From: Rhodoferax sp.
Lineage (GTDB): Bacteria > Pseudomonadota > Gammaproteobacteria > Burkholderiales > Burkholderiaceae_C
Length of the DNA stretch: 46,515 nt
Direction: 5' to 3'
Assembly: GCA_013791765.1 (NCBI GenBank)
Contig: VMTC01000039.1
Span: 1-46,515, forward strand
The translations under genes were made by a program, and so were the position numbers. The stretch's first letter is position 1. Each line of letters starts with the position of its first letter. This document shows, piece by piece, positions 43,232 through 46,515 of the stretch. The notes under the pieces are model-generated. The model was not told the DNA's origin. It did not search any database and saw only the letters and a program-made list of their open reading frames with translations.

Positions 43232-44134
43232 ATGAGCTTTGAACAAGTCAATTGGCGTCTGGTGCCCTTGGGCCTGATGCTGGGCGGCACGTGCTTGACT
43301 GCTGCGGCAGCGGCTGCGCTGGACCCGCCTGCACTGCCTAAGTCGGCGGCACCTGCCAGCGCGCAGCCTCTGCTCATGCACGCCAAATGGTGGCAAGCCG
43401 GGCAGGCACCCAGCGCTTTTCTGGTCAGTGAAAAGCTCGATGGCGTGCGGGCTCATTGGGACGGCCAAACCCTGCGCTTTCGCAGTGGGCGTTTGATTGC
43501 CGCACCTGCCTGGTTCACGGCCAGCCTGCCCAAGACCGCGTTGGACGGTGAGTTGTGGCTGGGGCGAGGCCGCTTTGATGAACTTTCCGGCATCGTGCGC
43601 CACCTGGTTCCAGTCGATGCGGACTGGCGTTCCGTGCGCTACATGGTTTTCGACTTGCCCGGCAGCGCCGAGACCTTTTCCAAGCGTGCCGAACAAATTA
43701 AGCAGGCGCTGCTGCAGGCGCCCCAGCCGTGGCTGCAGGTGGTGGCCCAGCAACGCGTGCCCGATGCCGCTGCGCTGCAAAACTTGCTGGTGCAAACGGT
43801 GAAGGACGGCGGCGAAGGCCTGGTCATGCACCGCGCTAACGCACTCTGGTCGCCCGGACGCAGCGACGCACTGCTCAAACTCAAGCCCACGCCCGACGAG
43901 GAAGCGCGTGTGGTGGCGCACTTGCCCGGCAAAGGTCGCCATCAAGGTCGCATGGGGGCCCTGCTGCTGGAGATGCCCAATGGACAGCGTTTTGCTCTGG
44001 GGACTGGTTTCACCGACTTGCAGCGCGCTGACCCGCCCGCGCTGGGTACTTGGGTGACTTACCGCTACCGTGACCGTACACCCCGGGGATTGCCCAAGTT
44101 TGCTTCGTTTCTCAGGGTGCGGTCGGTGGAGTAG
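43232..44134 (+). CDS. Exported ATP-dependent DNA ligase (LigE-like)
   Basis: The 300-residue product has a hydrophobic export signal (residues 7-29). It has the minimal ligase core: motif I SEKLDGVR with catalytic K68, DGELWLG (motif III), EGLVMH (motif IV), LLKLKP (motif V), then an OB-fold with ALGTGFTDLQR and TYRYRDRTPRGLP. It lacks the extra DNA-binding domains of larger ligases. Exported ligases of this type are thought to act on DNA in the periplasm or outside, perhaps in uptake or biofilm. GGAGGAATAT precedes the ATG. Confidence 0.88.
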   Translation: MSFEQVNWRLVPLGLMLGGTCLTAAAAAALDPPALPKSAAPASAQPLLMHAKWWQAGQAPSAFLVSEKLDGVRAHWDGQTLRFRSGRLIAAPAWFTASLPKTALDGELWLGRGRFDELSGIVRHLVPVDADWRSVRYMVFDLPGSAETFSKRAEQIKQALLQAPQPWLQVVAQQRVPDAAALQNLLVQTVKDGGEGLVMHRANALWSPGRSDALLKLKPTPDEEARVVAHLPGKGRHQGRMGALLLEMPNGQRFALGTGFTDLQRADPPALGTWVTYRYRDRTPRGLPKFASFLRVRSVE

Positions 44135-44202
44135 GCCGCGTGGCATCATGCGCAGGGCTCTGCGGGGCGAGCGGGCAGTTCTACACCCTTACAATTCCTC
44201 TC
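44135..44202 (+). promoter_or_regulatory. Promoter region of the thi operon
   Basis: TACAAT at 44190-44195 resembles a -10 box and would start transcription near 44202, right at the edge of the TPP riboswitch. No consensus -35 is seen. Confidence 0.35.
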
Positions 44203-44279
44203 TCACCGGGGGTGCCCGTCGCAAGGCGGGCTGAGAAATACCCCACTCACCTGATCTGGATCATGCCAGCGTAGGGAGC
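44203..44279 (+). ncRNA. TPP riboswitch (THI element)
   Basis: The conserved parts are GGGTGCCC...GGCGGGCTGAGAAATACCC and ACCTGATCTGGATCATGCCA, ending GCGTAGGGAG. CTGAGA is the pyrimidine-sensing loop, and CTGATCTGGATCATGC with GCGTAGGGA forms the P3/P4 arm. It lies 88 bases before thiB and controls a thiamine uptake operon. When TPP is plentiful, expression should fall, most likely by hiding the ribosome binding site. Confidence 0.96.
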
Positions 44280-44366
44280 GTGAAGCCTATAGGTCTGCTG
44301 GCCAGCATCTGCCGGCCCTGCCTTTGGCCCAGCGCTTGTTGTGCTGGCGCACTGAAAGGCTTTGCC

Positions 44367-45389
44367 ATGAACCGTCGTCTTTTTACTTTCGCTGCCACTG
44401 CGCTGACAGCTCTGTCCGTGTCAAGCCACGCCCTTGCGGCCGATGAACTGCGCGTGATGGTGCACAGCTCCTTTTCACTGCCCAAGCCTCTGTTGGCGCA
44501 GTTTGAGTCGCAAAACGGTATCAAGCTTGCCATCATCAAGGGCGGTGATGCGGGTGAAATGCTCAACAAGCTGATTTTGACCCGCGCCCAACCCATCGCC
44601 GACGTGGTGTTTGGCATCGACAACACGCTGGTGGGCAAGGCGTTGGCTGCCGGCGTGCTGGAGCCTGCGCTGCCCCAGGTGCAAGACGCACCCGATGCCA
44701 ATCTGGGGGCTGCGCTGGCAGCCGTTGACTATGGCTTTGTGACCTTGAATTACGACAAAGCGGCCGTGGCCAAGAGCGGCATGGCTTTGCCGAAAACCTT
44801 GCTGGATTTGACGCTGCCCGCTTACAAGGGCTGGTTGGTCACACCCAACCCCGCCACCAGCAGTACCGGCTACGCCTTCATGTTGGCCACCATTTCTGCC
44901 ATGGGCGAAGAGCCCGCTTTTGCCTGGTGGGCGCAGATGCGCGGCAATGGCCTCAAGGTGGTCAAGGGCTGGAGCGAGGCCTATTACACCGACTTTGCAC
45001 GCAACAAGGGTGGCTACCCGCTGGTGGTGAGCTATGCCACCAGCCCGGCCGCCGAGGTGTTTTACAGCAAAGAAAAAATACTAGAGTCACCCACTGCCAG
45101 TCTGAACCTCAAAGGCGGTGTCTTTCGCCAGGTGGAAGGTGTGGGACTGGTCAAAGGCGGTGGCCAGCGCGCGGCCGGGCTGAAGTTTGTGGACTTCATG
45201 CGCTCGGCCCCGGTGCAAGAGGCGCTGCAAACGGCGATGTGGATGTACCCGGCGCAGGCCAAAACCCCGTTGGCCGAGGTGATGCGCCACGCCGCCGAAC
45301 CGAACGAGTTTGAGGCCCCAGCGACTCAGGTGGTGGCCGGCAAGGGTCCGCAGTGGGTCGCACGCTGGACCAAAGTGGTTCTCAAGTAG
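44367..45389 (+). CDS. thiB: Thiamine/TPP ABC transporter, periplasmic binding protein
   Basis: The 340-residue product has a signal peptide (MNRRLFTFAATALTALSVSS...ALA). It has the ThiB features HSSFSLPKPLLAQFE, IKGGDAGEMLNKLILTR, ADVVFGIDNTL, VDYGFVTLNYDK and NPATSSTGYAFMLATI. It binds thiamine and its phosphates in the periplasm for the ThiP permease encoded next. ATG at 44367 follows AAAGG and starts the signal peptide; an in-frame ATG-like start at 44280 would lie inside the riboswitch. The riboswitch upstream supports the assignment. Confidence 0.93.
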   Translation: MNRRLFTFAATALTALSVSSHALAADELRVMVHSSFSLPKPLLAQFESQNGIKLAIIKGGDAGEMLNKLILTRAQPIADVVFGIDNTLVGKALAAGVLEPALPQVQDAPDANLGAALAAVDYGFVTLNYDKAAVAKSGMALPKTLLDLTLPAYKGWLVTPNPATSSTGYAFMLATISAMGEEPAFAWWAQMRGNGLKVVKGWSEAYYTDFARNKGGYPLVVSYATSPAAEVFYSKEKILESPTASLNLKGGVFRQVEGVGLVKGGGQRAAGLKFVDFMRSAPVQEALQTAMWMYPAQAKTPLAEVMRHAAEPNEFEAPATQVVAGKGPQWVARWTKVVLK

Positions 45390-45400
45390 CGCGGCAGTCG

Positions 45401-46515
45401 ATGGCGCCTTTCGTCTTGCCGGGCTGGTTGCGTCGCAGCGTCTGGCTCGGGCTGCTGCCCGCTGTTGCGCTTTTGGTGCTGCTGATTGCGCCGCTGGGTC
45501 GGCTGGTGCTGGCTGGGTGGGCGGGTGATGTCAGTTTGCCCGGTGCAGCCGCCACAGAGGCATGGTCGCTTTGGTCACCCTGGCAAGATGATTACCTGCG
45601 CTGGCGCGTGCTTTGGTCACTGGCGCAAGCGGGCATCACCTGTGTGCTGGCGTTTTTGCTGGGGTTGCCGCTCGCATGGGTGCTGGCGCGTTTCGAGTTT
45701 GCAGGGCGATCGCTGGTGCTTCGCCTGTTGATGCTGCCATTTGTGGTGCCCACATTGGTCGCGGCTTTGGGGGTGCTGGCCTTGTGGGGGCCGCACGGCG
45801 TTCTCAGTGGCTGGATCGGTATCAACCTGCAAGATACACCCGTGTTGCTCCTGTATGGCAATCTGTTTTTCAACTTGTGCCTGGTGGTGCGGGCCGGGGT
45901 CGATGCACTCGGCCAGGTCAATGCCCGTCAGGTGGCAGCGGCGCGCTCCCTGGGGGCCACGCCGTGGCGCGCGTTTTGGCGGGTCGAGTGGCCGTCGATC
46001 GCGCCGTGGCTGATGTCGAGCCTGTGCCTTGTGTTCTTGTATTGCTTTGCGGGTTTTGGCTTGGCCTTGGTGCTGGGCGGCCAGCGTTATGCCACGGTCG
46101 AAGTCGAAATTTACACCCTGGTGGCGCATGAGTTGCAGCTCGGCCAAGCCAGCGTGCTGACACTGTGGATGCTGCTGCTGACGGGTGCCGTCGCACTTAT
46201 GTATGCCGTGCTGGAGAGGCGCTTGGCCGCTCCTCAGCGCGTCGAGCCGGTGGGGCGCCGCAGGCCGCAAGGGGTGGCTCAATGGCTGGCCGTGCTGGCG
46301 GCGCTCGGTGTTCTGTTTGTGATTTGTGCGCTGCCGATTCTGGCCATCGTCTGGCGCGCGCTGGATGCAGGCTGGGCTACTTGGGCCACGGTGCTGGATG
46401 CCGAGGTGCGTGCGGCGCTTTGGAATACCTTGCGCTTTTCTGCGCTGGCCTTGGCTGTGGCGACGCTGTTGGGTGTGCTGCACGCGCTGGCGGCAGAGCG
46501 CTCGGTGCTTTGGCG
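45401..46515 (+). CDS. thiP: Thiamine ABC transporter permease, partial at window end
   Basis: The reading frame is open from the ATG at 45401 to the last base, giving about 371 residues of an expected 530 or so. It has the first binding-protein-dependent permease module: helices near 15-35, 70-95, 105-130 and beyond, and the EAA-type loop NARQVAAARSLGATPWRAFW. A second module starts after about residue 290. It begins 11 bases after thiB and is surely in the same operon. The missing part, and a thiQ ATPase, should follow outside the window. Confidence 0.92.
   Translation, partial: MAPFVLPGWLRRSVWLGLLPAVALLVLLIAPLGRLVLAGWAGDVSLPGAAATEAWSLWSPWQDDYLRWRVLWSLAQAGITCVLAFLLGLPLAWVLARFEFAGRSLVLRLLMLPFVVPTLVAALGVLALWGPHGVLSGWIGINLQDTPVLLLYGNLFFNLCLVVRAGVDALGQVNARQVAAARSLGATPWRAFWRVEWPSIAPWLMSSLCLVFLYCFAGFGLALVLGGQRYATVEVEIYTLVAHELQLGQASVLTLWMLLLTGAVALMYAVLERRLAAPQRVEPVGRRRPQGVAQWLAVLAALGVLFVICALPILAIVWRALDAGWATWATVLDAEVRAALWNTLRFSALALAVATLLGVLHALAAERSVLW

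Noticed and set aside
45617-46483. 288-codon minus-strand frame at the right end
   Set aside because: It is antisense to thiP, which has clear permease helices and follows thiB under a TPP riboswitch. The antisense product is low-complexity Gln/Arg-rich.

Overview
The window looks like chromosome from a betaproteobacterium of the Comamonadaceae, most like Rhodoferax or its relatives. This is inferred from the G+C-rich coding style, the ribF-ileS-lspA order, the nosZ-nosR-nosDFYL layout and the overall gene repertoire; no database search was possible. About 31 protein genes are supported, plus one TPP riboswitch, several gene remnants, and a family of short palindromic repeats that recurs between and inside genes.

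Left part (1-10.8 kb). The first 1.9 kb is gene-poor. It holds a 34-residue membrane ORF, a decayed alpha/beta-hydrolase fragment, a secreted protein with three CX10C repeats, and a probable STAS-domain remnant. Next come a large FtsX/MacB-like ABC permease (minus), a two-CBS-domain protein (plus), a YbgC-type thioesterase, a diheme cytochrome c, a LolD-like ABC ATPase overlapping miaA, a Bcr/CflA-type MFS exporter, a 306-bp remnant bounded by inverted repeats, and a small heat-shock protein.

Regulatory block (10.8-16.4 kb, plus). A triple-PAS NarX-type histidine kinase overlaps its NarL-type response regulator. These are followed by a Crp/Fnr regulator with an FNR-type recognition helix but no N-terminal iron-sulfur cysteines, a universal stress protein, an NYN-LOTUS protein, and a membrane-anchored Mrr-like nuclease-fold protein.

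Electron-transfer module (16.4-24.9 kb, plus). After a 0.7-kb intergenic region with a heptanucleotide tandem repeat and leader hairpins come two very large, translationally coupled genes. The first is a 1663-residue pyruvate:ferredoxin oxidoreductase-like enzyme with its own C-terminal ferredoxin-like domain. The second is a 947-residue protein that fuses an unrecognised N-terminal domain to NfnB-like (GltD-like) and NfnA-like (ferredoxin-NADP reductase-like) parts. Together they look like a compact route between 2-oxoacid oxidation, ferredoxin and NAD(P)H, and may be electron-bifurcating.

Nitrous oxide reduction locus (25-35.7 kb). nosZ, nosR, nosD, nosF, nosY, nosL and a second NosL-like gene run on the minus strand. 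A lipoprotein cytochrome c and an ApbE/NosX flavin transferase run divergently on the plus strand. An FNR-type box lies between the two arms. NosZ has a Tat signal followed by a lipobox, so both NosZ and its possible electron donor may be tethered to a membrane.

Right part (35.8-46.5 kb). An EamA exporter, a quinone oxidoreductase, lspA-ileS-ribF, an HNH nuclease, an exported ATP-dependent DNA ligase (LigE-like), and a TPP riboswitch that precedes thiB and thiP. thiP runs off the window end.

The two most unusual features are the palindromic repeat family, which sits in frame inside ileS, miaA and (twice) the ABC permease, and the PFOR/Nfn gene pair.
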